NCBI GenBank assembly: GCA_022559845.1
Contig: CM040120.1
Location: 308,238,740 to 308,302,739 of the forward strand
DNA: 64,000 nt
From: Amorphophallus konjac
Taxonomy: Eukaryota; Streptophyta; Magnoliopsida; Alismatales; Araceae
Reading direction: 5' to 3'
Part shown: one piece after another, positions 10,455 to 21,242 of the stretch
Position numbering within the stretch: the first letter of the stretch is position 1
How the letters are laid out: each line of letters starts with the position of its first letter
The notes under the pieces: generated by a model
Databases searched by the model: none
What the model saw: the letters and a program-made list of their open reading frames with translations, nothing else
What the model was told of the DNA's origin: nothing
Translations under genes and position numbers: made by a program

Positions 10455-11454
10455 TGTCACGTCCCGAGAGCGGAAGATATCCGGAGACGCGTGACGAGTT
10501 TATATCAATCATGTCAATCAGAGTATTAATGTATTCGACACCAAAATCAGAGATGCGTAAAAATAAAGATAACCCAATCCTTTATTCCTTCATAAGAATA
10601 TGCCTATTACAAACCCTTGAAGTACTAACTAAAATAAAGGAAAAATACAAGGTTGACTCAAGAAAATATGAAAAAGACTAGATAACACGGAAGAAGCTCT
10701 ATCTCTTTCACTCTTGATTTTCCCCATCCGTTCGAGTTCCCTCATCGTTGGACTTACCTGAAAAGTAGGGAAACACTAAGTGAGCGAACGCTCAGTAGGA
10801 AATTATATCTCAAGAACTAGCAAGGGGTTTAAGTGATTACATCTTTCATGAATGCACTATAGCTATGCATGCTCGCATAAAACGACAAGATAGAGAGAGT
10901 GTATAACAATAAGATAGCAAGAAGAACTAGTCATGAATTTTCATGAACTTATATCAAAAGATATCAAGATATTCAAGCAAGTGTATTCATCATGTCATGT
11001 GGAAATTTGGCTATCACGTTCAAGCACGCAAGTATGCAATTTCCCTTTTTCGGGTCACGCAAGTCATGTAATATCAAGTCAAGTACAAGTACAAGTACAA
11101 GATTTGTGGAATGTTCAATCAAACTAGTCATGCACTTCGGTATAATGCCAATACCGTGATCAATCAACTCCCATGGGCACAAGTACTTTCGGGTGCTCCT
11201 CCCAGGACCAGATCGGGCCCTATACGCGCAGACATTAATCATGTATTTTAACATCCACTTTTGTGTATAGCCATTATGGAATTTCAAGAATAAAGCTTGT
11301 AGACATGTAGGATAAACTTGGATAGAATAGAGTCCAAAATATGATACTTGACATAGATAGGCGATAATAATGGTACAATCACGATTATCGATAAAACTAG
11401 GTGGAATTGGTTCCCTAACTTGGGTACCATGACGAACAAGTATGGACATTCTTT

Positions 11455-11605
11455 ATATAGAATTGAGGTCCACAAGAACATCAAGTTTAATATAGAATTG
11501 GGGTTTACAAGAACATCATAACAATGTTGATATAGAGTTGGGGTTTACAAGAACATCATGACAATGTTGATATAGAGTTGGGGTTTACAAGAACAACATC
11601 AAATG
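11455..11605. repeat. Tandem repeat of about 40 bp inside the chromovirus LTR
   Basis: About four copies of a unit containing TATAGARTTGGGGTTTACAAGAACAWCA begin near 11455, 11490, 11530 and 11571. The same array is present in the other LTR at about 18975-19120, so it predates the insertion. Confidence 0.85.
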
Positions 11606-11720
11606 GCATGATATCCTCATCCCATTAAGAGAATTCTCATGATACACACTTTGCATAACATGAGGGCCGGTATACCATGTTTCTATAGAGTGACATGGCA
11701 AAATAGTGTAATGGGTTTTT

Positions 11721-11850
11721 ATGGTACAACCAGCTCAGTCGGCCTTGAGGGAATCCAAGGCTGCGAGGAGACTTACGGAGGTCTCTATGACTAACTCGCT
11801 AGTCTAAAGGAACGGAATGTCCAATGGAGAGCTTGTATGTCAATGAGAAT
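11721..11850 (-). promoter_or_regulatory. Shared leader block (L-block) in chromovirus LTR
   Basis: This block of about 130 bp runs from GGTACAACCAGCTCAG through GAGGGAATCCAAGGCTGCG and GAGACTTACGGAGG to GGAACGGAATGTCCAATGGAGAG. Clearly related blocks occur at 46969-47100 (solo LTR) and 32899-33030 (leader of the 25011-36149 element), and the identical block is in the other LTR (19242-19375). All lie downstream of the TATA box in minus-strand transcription, so it would be transcribed. Function unknown. Confidence 0.8.
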
Positions 11851-11917
11851 TAGTGGGTAAACGATAAATCATCATGAAACGTGGGACTATATTCACGGAA
11901 CGGAATATAGTGCCGAT

Positions 11918-11972
<55 letters not shown>

Positions 11973-12026
11973 CCCTTCGGTTGACAGTAATCAGTGTAAA
12001 ACAGAAATACCGAAAATAGCGACTTA

Positions 12027-12505
12027 AGCTAAGTCATTAATTATCCAATTAACGCCTTATTCAGGGGCGTTTATTCACAATTTGACGACTTATACATTAG
12101 TCGTCCCTTCAATATTTCCATTCTACAGAAAATCAATATTCTGGAATTTTAACAAAAATGTGCCCTGGACAGGGGCGTTACTTTTCAATTAGCGCCCTGG
12201 TCTGGGGCGTCAGTTCAATAAGAGACGACCTTGTGCAGGTCGTTAATTCAACAATTTATCAATTTTCAGATAATAAAATTTCAGGAAAACAATTTCATGG
12301 TCATGACAAGATAATTAACAAGATTTCACAGGTATACTCATGCAATATATTAGATTCATGGTTACATAGATATTAAATTTTAAACGTGGGTATTTATTAA
12401 TTACATGTAATTGACGACTTCTGGGCAAGGCGTCAAAACAATAATTAACGCCCTAGTGTGGGTCGCTTCTTTAAATTAGCGCCCTGGTCAAGGGCGTTGC
12501 TTTGA
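12027..12505. repeat. Palindrome array 1 in chromovirus LTR (CGCCCT...AGGGCGT)
   Basis: About nine imperfect palindromes of 20-26 bp are spaced 30-60 bp apart, each of the form RRCGCCCT, a 4-8 bp loop, then AGGGCGTYA, for example near 12050, 12085, 12161, 12188, 12222, 12411, 12448 and 12477. The copies differ in the stem but keep pairing potential. The other LTR has the same array at about 19560-20030. Confidence 0.85.
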
Positions 12506-13054
12506 AAATTGCATAGAAACAGTTGAAACCACAATAAAACTATATGCATGGAGGATCGATGATATTATTAAAGATATTAAGCTAGTTTGGGCTACGTTCT
12601 TGAGAAAACCTACCTTTTGAAGTTTTTAACTGATGAACGGATGAAGGTTTGGAGAAGAAAATGATGCTCTGTTCTCGAACAGAGATAACTTGCAGGAGAT
12701 GGACGAAGAATACCCGATCTTCAGTAAAAAGGGGTGATCGTCTTCTCAACATAGACAACCTGTATAGGAAGATGAGGAAGGAAAAGAACATCAACGTTCT
12801 TTCAACACACACAACCAAAAATAAAGAGGAAGAATATTACCTGTTCTTCACGTTGATGACAGCAGCAGCAGATCGCCAAATAGCGATCAAGGGTTGATTT
12901 AGGAGGATATTTATAGGATTTTGGGGATCCTAATAGGGTTAGAGTTGTATTGGAAGTAATACTTCCATGATAGAGTTCTTACCATATTCCACCTTCGACG
13001 TAGTTATCCAGAACTTGCCCTGGATAGACTCCTGGGTCGAACGAAACTCGATCT

Positions 13055-13290
13055 GAATTAACGTCTTAAGCGAGGGTGTTAATTTAAATTGACGCCTTGT
13101 CAAGCGTCATTTCTTATGTAAAACGCGCCCATGTAGAGGGCGTCACTTATACTTGCCCTTTATTTATTTTCGGCCATTTGGGAATTGATGCCCTTTGGTG
13201 TTGGCGTCCTTTTTATAATTAACGCCTTATGTAAGGGCGTTTCTTTTCGAAGTCGCGCCTTGACCAAAGGCGTTATTTCTTCTTGATTAA
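13055..13290. repeat. Palindrome array 2 in chromovirus LTR, upstream of TATA
   Basis: Six more palindromes of the same type (ACGCCTT...AAGCGTCA, GCGCCCATGTAGAGGGCG, ACGCCTTATGTAAGGGCG and others) lie between the TATA box and the outer end of the LTR. They are repeated at about 20590-20815 in the 5' LTR. The same design occurs in other LTR families in the window. Confidence 0.85.
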
Positions 13291-13384
13291 TGATTTACCC
13301 ATTTAGGCTCTTTGTCATCTATTTACTTATCTTTTATTTTAATTTGATTTATTAAAAATTCTTATTTTTATCAGGGTTGCTACA

Positions 13385-13397
13385 CCCTCCCCCACTG
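13385..13397 (-). other. Polypurine tract of the chromovirus
   Basis: CAGTGGGGGAGGG on the minus strand directly precedes the TGTAGCAACC start of the 3' LTR. It would prime plus-strand cDNA synthesis. Confidence 0.9.
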
Positions 13398-13457
13398 AAA
13401 AGAATTTGGTCCCCAAATTCAATAGTATATATAAGTGGAGAGTGTAGAATATATACC

Positions 13458-16400
13458 TTAAAATAATTCTGGAAATCGCTTCCTCATGGATTCCTTGGTC
13501 TCCCATGTAGCTTCATGTTCGGAGTTCTTATTCCATTGTACCTTAAGCATGGGAATAGCCTTATTCCTTAGGGTACGTACTTCACGATCTAGTATCTTCA
13601 TAGGCTTCTGCTCATATGTGAGATCCTTCTGGATCACTAAGTCTCCATGATCAATAATATGTGATGGATCGTGCACATACTTCTTCAACATAGATATGTG
13701 GAATACATTATGTACATCGGACAGTTGAGGAGGCAATGCGATGCGATAAGCAACCTCGCCAACTCGTTCCAGTATCTCGAAGGGTCCGATGAATCTTGGT
13801 GTAAGCTTGCCCTTAACACCAAATCTCCGTATGCCACGTCCAGGCGATATCTTGAGAAATACATGATCTCCAACTTGGAATTCAAGATCTCTCCTTCTCG
13901 TGTCGGCATAAGCCTTTTGCCTAGACTGAGCAACTCGCAGTCTTTCTCTAATTACTTGTATCTTCTCAGTGGTATCCCTTACCATGTCTGGACCTAATAG
14001 TTATTTTTCTCCAACTTCGTCCCAGCATAAGGGTGATCGGCAACTCCTTCCGTATAAGGCTTCGAAAGGTGCCATTTGTATACTTGCATGGTAGCTATTA
14101 TTCTATGCAAATTCCACCAACGGCAAGTGATCATGCCAGCTTCCATTGAAATCCATGATGCAAGCTCTGAGCATATCTTCAACCACCTGATTAGTTCTCT
14201 CGGTCTGACCATCCGTTTGAGGATGAAAAGTTGTACTAAAGTTAAGCCTTGTTCCCAACGAATATTGTAGTCCCTTCCAAAAATGAGAAGTAAAACGGGG
14301 ATCTCTGTCAGACACGATTGAAATAGGAATACCGTGTAATCTGACTATGTCCTTGATGTATAATGCAGCCAACACATCGACTGACCATTGGCTCTTGATT
14401 GGCAAGAAATGCGCCGATTTGGTCAATCGGTCAATAATAACCCATATTCCATCATGTCCTCCCTTTGATTTAGATAAACCCATGACGAAATCCATACCAA
14501 TATCCTCCCACTTCCATTTAGAGATATCTAGAGGATGTAGTTTTCCAGCAGGCTTTTGGTGTTCCGCCTTGACCTGTTGGCAAGTGAGACAACGTGATAC
14601 ATAGTCTGCTATTTCCCTTTTCATGTTGGGCCACCAAAAATTTCTTTTCACATCTTGGTACATTTTGGTAGATCCAGGATGAATCGTGTACCTTGATCTA
14701 TGAGCTTCATCTAAGATCTTCTTCTTTAACTCGGGACAATCCGGTATGCAAGTTCTATTCCTGAACATTAATCTTCCTTCACAAGTTATTTGGAAATCAG
14801 ATTGTCCTTCCAATCTATCCTTGATTTCCACTAATATTGGGTCATCATCCTGAAGTGCTTGTGTTTCAGTTAATAGGTCTGGATGAATGCTTACCTGAGA
14901 CAATGTGACACATTTGAAGTTCGTGTCCATGCTTATATTGAGCTTAGAAAATTGCTCCAGCAACTTCCATTCTTGAATCATACAATTGGCTAACAGTGTT
15001 CTCGGCCTTCGACTAAGGGCATCAGCTACATGGTTACCCTTTCCGGGATGATATTGTATATTGAAGTCGAAGTCCTTGAGATATTCTAGCCAACGTCGTT
15101 GCCTCATATTTAGTTCCTTTTGAGAGAAAAGATACTTGAGACTCTTGTGATCGGAGTATACAGTAAACTGTACTCCATATAGATAATGTCTCCAGATCTT
15201 TAGTGCAAATACTACCGCGGCTAATTCTAAGTCATGGACGGGGTAGTTCTCTTCATGCTTCTTTAATTGACGAGAAGAGTAAGCTATAACCTTTCCTTGT
15301 TGCATTAGAACACATCCGAGGCCAATGCCAGAAGCATCAGTGTATACCTCGAATTTCTCTCCTTCCATTGGTAAAGCTAAGACAGGAGCTGTAGTAAGAT
15401 GATCCTTGAGAGTTTGGAAGCTTCTTTCACATTCCTCACTCCATTCGTAATGGATCTCCTTGCGAGTTAACCTCGTAAGTGGTACGGCGATCTTAGAGAA
15501 ATCTTTGATGAATCGCCTGTAATAGCCAGCAAGACCTAAGAAACTTCGGATCTCGCTAGCATTAGTTGGTCTTTCCCAATTTCTTACAGCTTCAACTTTT
15601 GATGGATCTACTGATAAGCCATCCTTTGATATAACATGTCCGAGAAAAGTCACTTCCTCAAGCCAGAATTCACACTTGCTGAGTTTTGCGTATAATTGGT
15701 TTGCCCTTAATATTTGTAATGCAATCCTTAAATGCTCCTCATGCTCTTCCTTGGTCTCGGAATAAATCAATATATCATCGATAAATACCACCACGAATTG
15801 ATCCAAATAAGGCCTGAATATACTATTCATTAACTGCATAAAGGCAGCAGGGGCATTCGTTAGTCCGAAAGGCATAACAACAAATTCATAATGGCCGTAC
15901 CTGCTTCTGAATGCAGTCTTATGAATGTCCTCATCCTTGATTCTTAACTGATGATATCCCGACCTAAGATCAATTTTGGAAAAGTACTTGGATCCTGAAA
16001 TTTGATCAAACAACTCATCGATTCTTGGCAGTGGATACTTATTTTTGATAGTGAGATGATTCAACTGTCGATAGTCGATGCATAATCTCATGGATCCATC
16101 TTTCTTCTTTAAAAATAATACAGGCGCTCCCCATGGGGAAGTACTTGGCCTTATGAATCCTTTCTTAATGAGTTCCATCAATTGCTCCTTTAACTCCTTG
16201 AGTTCAGCATGTGACATTCTATACGGTGCCTTAGAAACTGGACCCGTACCAGGAACTAAATCGATGGTGAAGGCCACTTCTCTTTGTGGGGGTAATCCAG
16301 GCAAATCTTCCGAAAAAACGTCCGAAAATTCTTGTACCACCGGAATGTCTTCTATCTTAGTTTCCTTAACCTCCTTAATCGTGACGAATGCAAGGAAAGA

Positions 16401-17810
16401 CACACATCCTTTCTTGATGAGCTTGCTAGCTCGGAGAGCCGAAATAAGAGGGGTTTTGCTTCGCCTCTTGGGGCTAGTAAAGATCAGTTCGGGAAATTCC
16501 TCGAAAGTAACCTTGCTATTGCGGCAATCGACCGTTGCCTGATATTTAGATAACCAATCCGCTCCTAGTACGACATCATACTCGTTTAGATCTAAACATA
16601 TAAGATCAATAGGGAGATTCTTACCATGAACCAATACTTCACAGTTCTGGTAATGGTGTGTAATATCAGTCTCGTTTCCTAGAGGAGTAGACAAGACTAA
16701 TTTTATCCATTCCGGTTCTAGGGGTAACGGATCAGCGAACTTCTTGGAAACAATTGAATGTGAAGCACCAGTATCAATTAAGACATATGCAGACTTGGAA
16801 CAAACTTTCAATGTACCTTCTACTAGTCCGCCTTCTTCTTCTTGTTCGGTCTCCTTAATTGCGTGAAGACGAGCATTCTTGGTTACTGGGTGCTTCCCAT
16901 CCCCGGCTTGATCATTAAGTAATGGGCAATGGGGAATTCGATGATCGCGACTCCCACAGCGGATACATGCTCCTAGTTTCCTCCAGCATTCTTCTGCTCT
17001 ATGGCCCGCCTTGTCACAGTGCTTGCACACTATATTTGGTGGGGTAGTGGTGATGGAGAAAGGCTTGGTCTTCTTAAACTTCTGATCTTGTGAGGAAGTA
17101 CCTCCATTGCTAGGCCTCTTCTTGAAGTTGGGTTTAAAGGAACCCGAACTTGTAACTTGTTCTTTCTTATCCTTCCCACGGATTCTATCAGATAGTTCCG
17201 TGGCGTCTTCTAGAAGCTGGGCTCGACGTACTATCTCCGAATAGACTTGAATATCCATTGGCGCCAGCTGTGTGATATATTGGGGCCTGAGCCCATTTAG
17301 GAACCTCCTAGCTTTCATCTTCTCGGTGCTAACTAAGTGCTTAGCATACCGAGATAATCTAGAAAATTGGGCCTCGTACTCGGCCACTGTCAAGGACCGT
17401 TGCTTCAGTGCAGAAAATTCTACAGCTTTCTTTTCCTGTACTCGGTCCGAAAAATATTTAGCGTTGAAATGTTCAACGAATTCTTCTCAAGTAACTTGGT
17501 CTTGATTTAAAGTAGCTTCTATTGATTCCCACCAGCATCGGGCATCCCTTTCCAACTGAAAGGTAGCTAGTAAGACTTTATCTTGATCCGTTCACTGCAT
17601 AACACGGAATATACGTTCCGTCTCCCTGACCCAGTGCTCTGCGTTGTCCGGATCAGTAGAACCCGTGAATTTAGGCGGGTTCATGTTTTTAAAGACTTGG
17701 TGGAGACTTCCGGCTCGTTGTGCACCTCCCTGTGCTACTTGTTGCAGCACCTGAGTCATGCCTTGAAGTGTACGCTGCATGTTGCGCCACTGAGCACGTT
17801 CGGCAGCCAT
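13458..17810 (-). pseudogene. gag-pol: Chromovirus gag-pol polyprotein with C-terminal chromodomain
   Basis: One frame of about 1450 codons runs from 17810 to 13458 without a frameshift. Domains in order: gag with FTGSTDPDNAEHWV; the capsid helices around 17400-17250; zinc knuckle [14 protein letters not shown] (about 17020-16980); aspartic protease DTGASHS (about 16770); reverse transcriptase with [10 protein letters not shown] and FIDDILIYS (about 15980-15770); RNase H VYTDASG (about 15345); integrase zinc finger (H-H-C-C, about 14710-14570) and DD35E core (about 14500-14180); chromodomain with KILDREVRTLRNKAIPMLKVQW and a following EATWE (about 13610-13470). The chromodomain marks the Tekay/Del clade. 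In-frame stops lie at 17592-17594, 17487-17489, 14103-14105 and 14001-14003. The first splits gag near residue 72; the third and fourth cut the integrase C-terminal part. At 17487 the usual residue is Trp. Confidence 0.95.
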
Positions 17811-17962
17811 CGTCCTACAATTACAATAACTAGATCAATACGTGATCTCATTTAGAAGCTAGCATTTCTATGTTAACTTTAACCCTTGGTTCTACCCAAT
17901 CTCACTAGTTAAAGGTTAAACCTATCCTTGGACTTGGGTTTTCCTAGGAATTGAATACCCTA

Positions 17963-17982
17963 GGCTCTGATACCACAAAAAC
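17963..17982 (-). other. Primer binding site (initiator tRNA-Met) and 7-bp spacer of the chromovirus
   Basis: Minus-strand TGGTATCAGAGCC (17975-17963) is the standard complement of the initiator tRNA-Met 3' end. It is separated from the 5' LTR by GTTTTTG (17982-17976), the same seven bases found at the Cassandra junction. Confidence 0.95.
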
Positions 17983-19437
17983 TGTCACGCCCCGAGAGCG
18001 GAAGATACCCGGAGACGCGTGACGAGTTTATATCAATCATGTCAATCAGAGTATTAGTGTATTCGACACCAAAATTAGAGATGCGCAAAAATAAAGATAA
18101 CCCAATCCTTTATTCCTTCATAAGAATATGTCTATTACAAACCCTTGAAGTACTAACTAAAATAAAGGAAAAATACAAGGTTGACTCAAGAAAATATGAA
18201 AAAGACTAGATAACACGGAAGAAGCTCTATCTCTTTCACTCTTGATTTTCCCCATCCGTTCGAGTTCCCTCATCGTCGGACTTACCTGAAAAGTAGGGAA
18301 ACACTAAGTGAGCGAACGCTCAGTAGGAAATTATATCTCAAGAACTAGCAAGGGGTTTAAGTGATTACATCTTTCATGAATGCACTATAGCTATGCATGC
18401 TCGCATAAAACGACAAGATAGAGAGAGTGTATAACAATAAGATAGCAAGAAGAACTAGTCATGAACTTTCATGAACTTATATCAAAAGATATCAAGATAT
18501 TCAAGCAAGTGTATTCATCATGTCATGTGAAAATTTGGCTATCACGTTCAAGCACGCAAGTATGCAATTTCCCTTTTTCGGGTCACACAAGTCATGTAAT
18601 AGCAAGTCAAGTACAAGTACAAGATTTGTGGAATGTTCAATCAAGCTAGTCATGCACTTCGGTATAATGCCAATACCGTGATCAATCAACTCCCATGGGC
18701 ACAAGTACTTTTGGGTGCTCCTCCCAGGACCAGATCGGGCCCTATACGCGCAGGCATTAATCATGTATTTTAACATCCACTTTTGTGTATAGCCATTATG
18801 GAATTTCAAGAATAAAGCTTGTAGACATGTAGGATAAACTTGGATAGAATAGAGTCCAAAATATGATACTTGACATAGATAGGCGATAATAATGGTACAA
18901 TCACGATTATCGATAAAACTAGGTGGAATTGGTTCCCTAACTTGGGTACCATGACGAACAAGTATGGACATTCTTTATATAGAATTGAGGTCCACAAGAA
19001 CATCAAGTTTAATATAGAATTGGGGTTTACAAGAACATCATAACAATGTTGATATAGAGTTGGGGTTTACAAGAACATCATGACAATGTTGATATAGAAT
19101 TGGGGTTTACAAGAACAGCATCAAATGGCATGATATCCTCATCCCATTAAGAGAATTCTCATCATACACACTTTGCATAACATGAGGGCCGGTATACCAT
19201 GTTTCTATAGAGTGACATGGCAAAATAGTGTAATGGGTTTTTATGGTACAACCAGCTCAGTCGGCCTTGAAGGAATCCAAGGCTGCGAGGAGACTTACGG
19301 AGGTCTCTATGACTAACTCGCTAGTCCAAAGGAACGGAATGTCCAATGGAGAGCTTGTATGTCAATGAGAATTAGTGGGTAAACGATAAATCATCATGAA
19401 ACGTGGGACTATATTCACGGAACGGAATATAGTGCCG

Positions 19438-19506
<69 letters not shown>

Positions 19507-20917
19507 CCCTTCGGTTGACAGTAATCAGTGTAAAACAGAAATACCGAAAATAGCGACTTAAGCTAAGTCATTAATTATCCAATTAACGCCTTATTCAGGG
19601 GCGTTTATTCACAATTTGACGACTTATACATTAGTCGTCCCTTCAATATTTCCATTCTACAGAAAATCAATATTCTGGAATTTTAACAAAAACGCGCCCT
19701 GGACAGGGGCGTTACTTTTCAATTAGCGTCCTGGTCTGGGGCGTCAGTTCAATAAGAGACGACCTTGTGCAGGTCGTTAATTCAACAATTTATCAATTTT
19801 CAGATAATAAAATTTCAGGAAAATAATTTCATGGTCATGACAAGATAATTAATAGGATTTCACAGGTATACTCATGCAATATATTAGATTCATGGTTACA
19901 TAGATATTAAATTTTAAACGTGGGTATTTATTAATTACATGTAATTGACGACTTCTGGGCAAGGCGTCAAAACAATAATTAGCGCCCTAGTGTGGGTCAC
20001 TTCTTTAAATTAGCGCCCTGGTCAAGGGCGTTGCTTTGAAAATTGCATAGAAACAGTTGAAACCACAATAAAACTATATGCATGGAGGATCGATGATATT
20101 ATTAAAGATATTAAGCTAGTTTGGGCTACGTTCTTGAGAAAACCTACCCTTTGAAGTTTTTAACTGATGAACGGATGAAGGTTTGGAGAAGAAAACGATG
20201 CTCTGTTCTCGAACAGAGATAACTTGCAGGAGATGGACGAAGAATACCCGATCTTCAGTAAAAAGGGGTGATCGTCTTCTCAACACAGACAACCTGTATA
20301 GGAAGATGAGGAAGGAAAAGAACATCAACGTTCTTTCAACACACACAACCAAAAATAAAGAGGAAGAACATTACCTGTTCTTCACGTTGATGACAGCAGC
20401 AGCAGATCGCCAAATAGCGATCAAGGGTTGATTTAGGAGGATATTTATAGGATTTTGGGGATCCTAATAGGGTTAGAGTTGTATTGGAAGTAATACTTCC
20501 ATGATAGAGTTCTTACCATATTCCACCTTCGACGTAGTTATCCAGAACTTGCCCTGGATAGACTCCTGGGTCGAACGAAACTCGATCTGAATTAACGTCT
20601 TAAGCGAGGGCGTTAATTTAAATTGACGCCTTGTCAAGCGTCATTTCTTATGTAAAACGCGCCCATGTAGAGGGCGTCACTTATACTTGCCCTTTATTTA
20701 TTTTCGGCCGTTTGGGAATTCACGCCCTTTGGTGTTGGCGTCCTTTTTATAATTAACGCTTTATGTAAGGGCGTTTCTTTTCGAAGTCGCGCCTTGACCA
20801 AAGGCGTTATTTCTTCTTGATTAATGATTTACCCATTTAGGCTCTTTATCATCTATTTACTTATCTTTTATTTTAATTTGATTTATTAAAATTTTTATTT
20901 TTATCAGGGTTGCTACA
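17983..20917 (-). repeat. 5' LTR of the chromovirus
   Basis: This 2935-bp LTR is close to identical to 10455-13384. Visible differences are mostly single transitions, one CAAGTA repeat fewer near 18610, and a longer (TA)n tract (about 19440-19504). The TATA box is at about 20444-20457. A direct AGTGG target copy follows at 20918-20922. Confidence 0.95.
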
Positions 20918-20922
20918 AGTGG
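20918..20922. repeat. Right target-site copy AGTGG
   Basis: AGTGG directly follows the chromovirus 5' LTR and matches 9833-9837, left of the Cassandra LTR. The two copies bracket both elements together. Confidence 0.85.
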
Positions 20923-21196
20923 TATAAGTAGCCAGACACAGTGTCCAAACCACCACTAGAAGGACAGTCAGTCGGTACTCGATCACCTAGGTAAATAGTG
21001 ATGAGTCTTGGTTACTACACAGAATCGGGAGAAGTCCTCTCAACCTTAACTAGTGGTACTTGTTCACCTCCAGGATTTCAATCCCCGTTACCCTCGGGGC
21101 CAGTACAGTATGAACCTCCCCATAGGGGCATTTCTATGGCTTGGTTCCAATCTCCCCCTATGGTGGAAGTGTCCATTTGGCAGTAATAACAGTGCG

Positions 21197-21242
<46 letters not shown>

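Larger units (their letters stand above)
10455..13384 (-). repeat. 3' LTR of the chromovirus
   Basis: This 2930-bp LTR runs TGTAGCAACCC...GGGACGTGACA on the minus strand. It contains a TATA box (CCTATAAATATCC, plus about 12910-12923), two arrays of small imperfect palindromes (12027-12505 and 13055-13290), a leader block shared with other families (11721-11850), a (TA)n tract (about 11921-11970), a tandem 40-bp repeat and a splice-donor-like CAGGTAAGTC (10751-10760). Long open frames inside it on both strands show no conserved protein pattern. Confidence 0.95.
10455..20917 (-). mobile_element. Ty3/gypsy chromovirus, Tekay/Del type, near complete
   Basis: A 10.46-kb minus-strand element: 5' LTR 17983-20917, tRNA-Met primer site, one gag-pol frame, PPT 13385-13397 and 3' LTR 10455-13384. 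The LTRs look about 98-99% identical by eye, so it is young. The frame has four stops, so this copy looks non-autonomous. Its right end has AGTGG after it; the left AGTGG is found only beyond the attached Cassandra element. Confidence 0.95.

Noticed and set aside
10973..11449. 158-codon minus-strand frame in the chromovirus LTR, repeated at 18501-18971
   Set aside because: It is conserved between the two LTRs only because they are young duplicates, and it has no domain pattern or element context for a gene.
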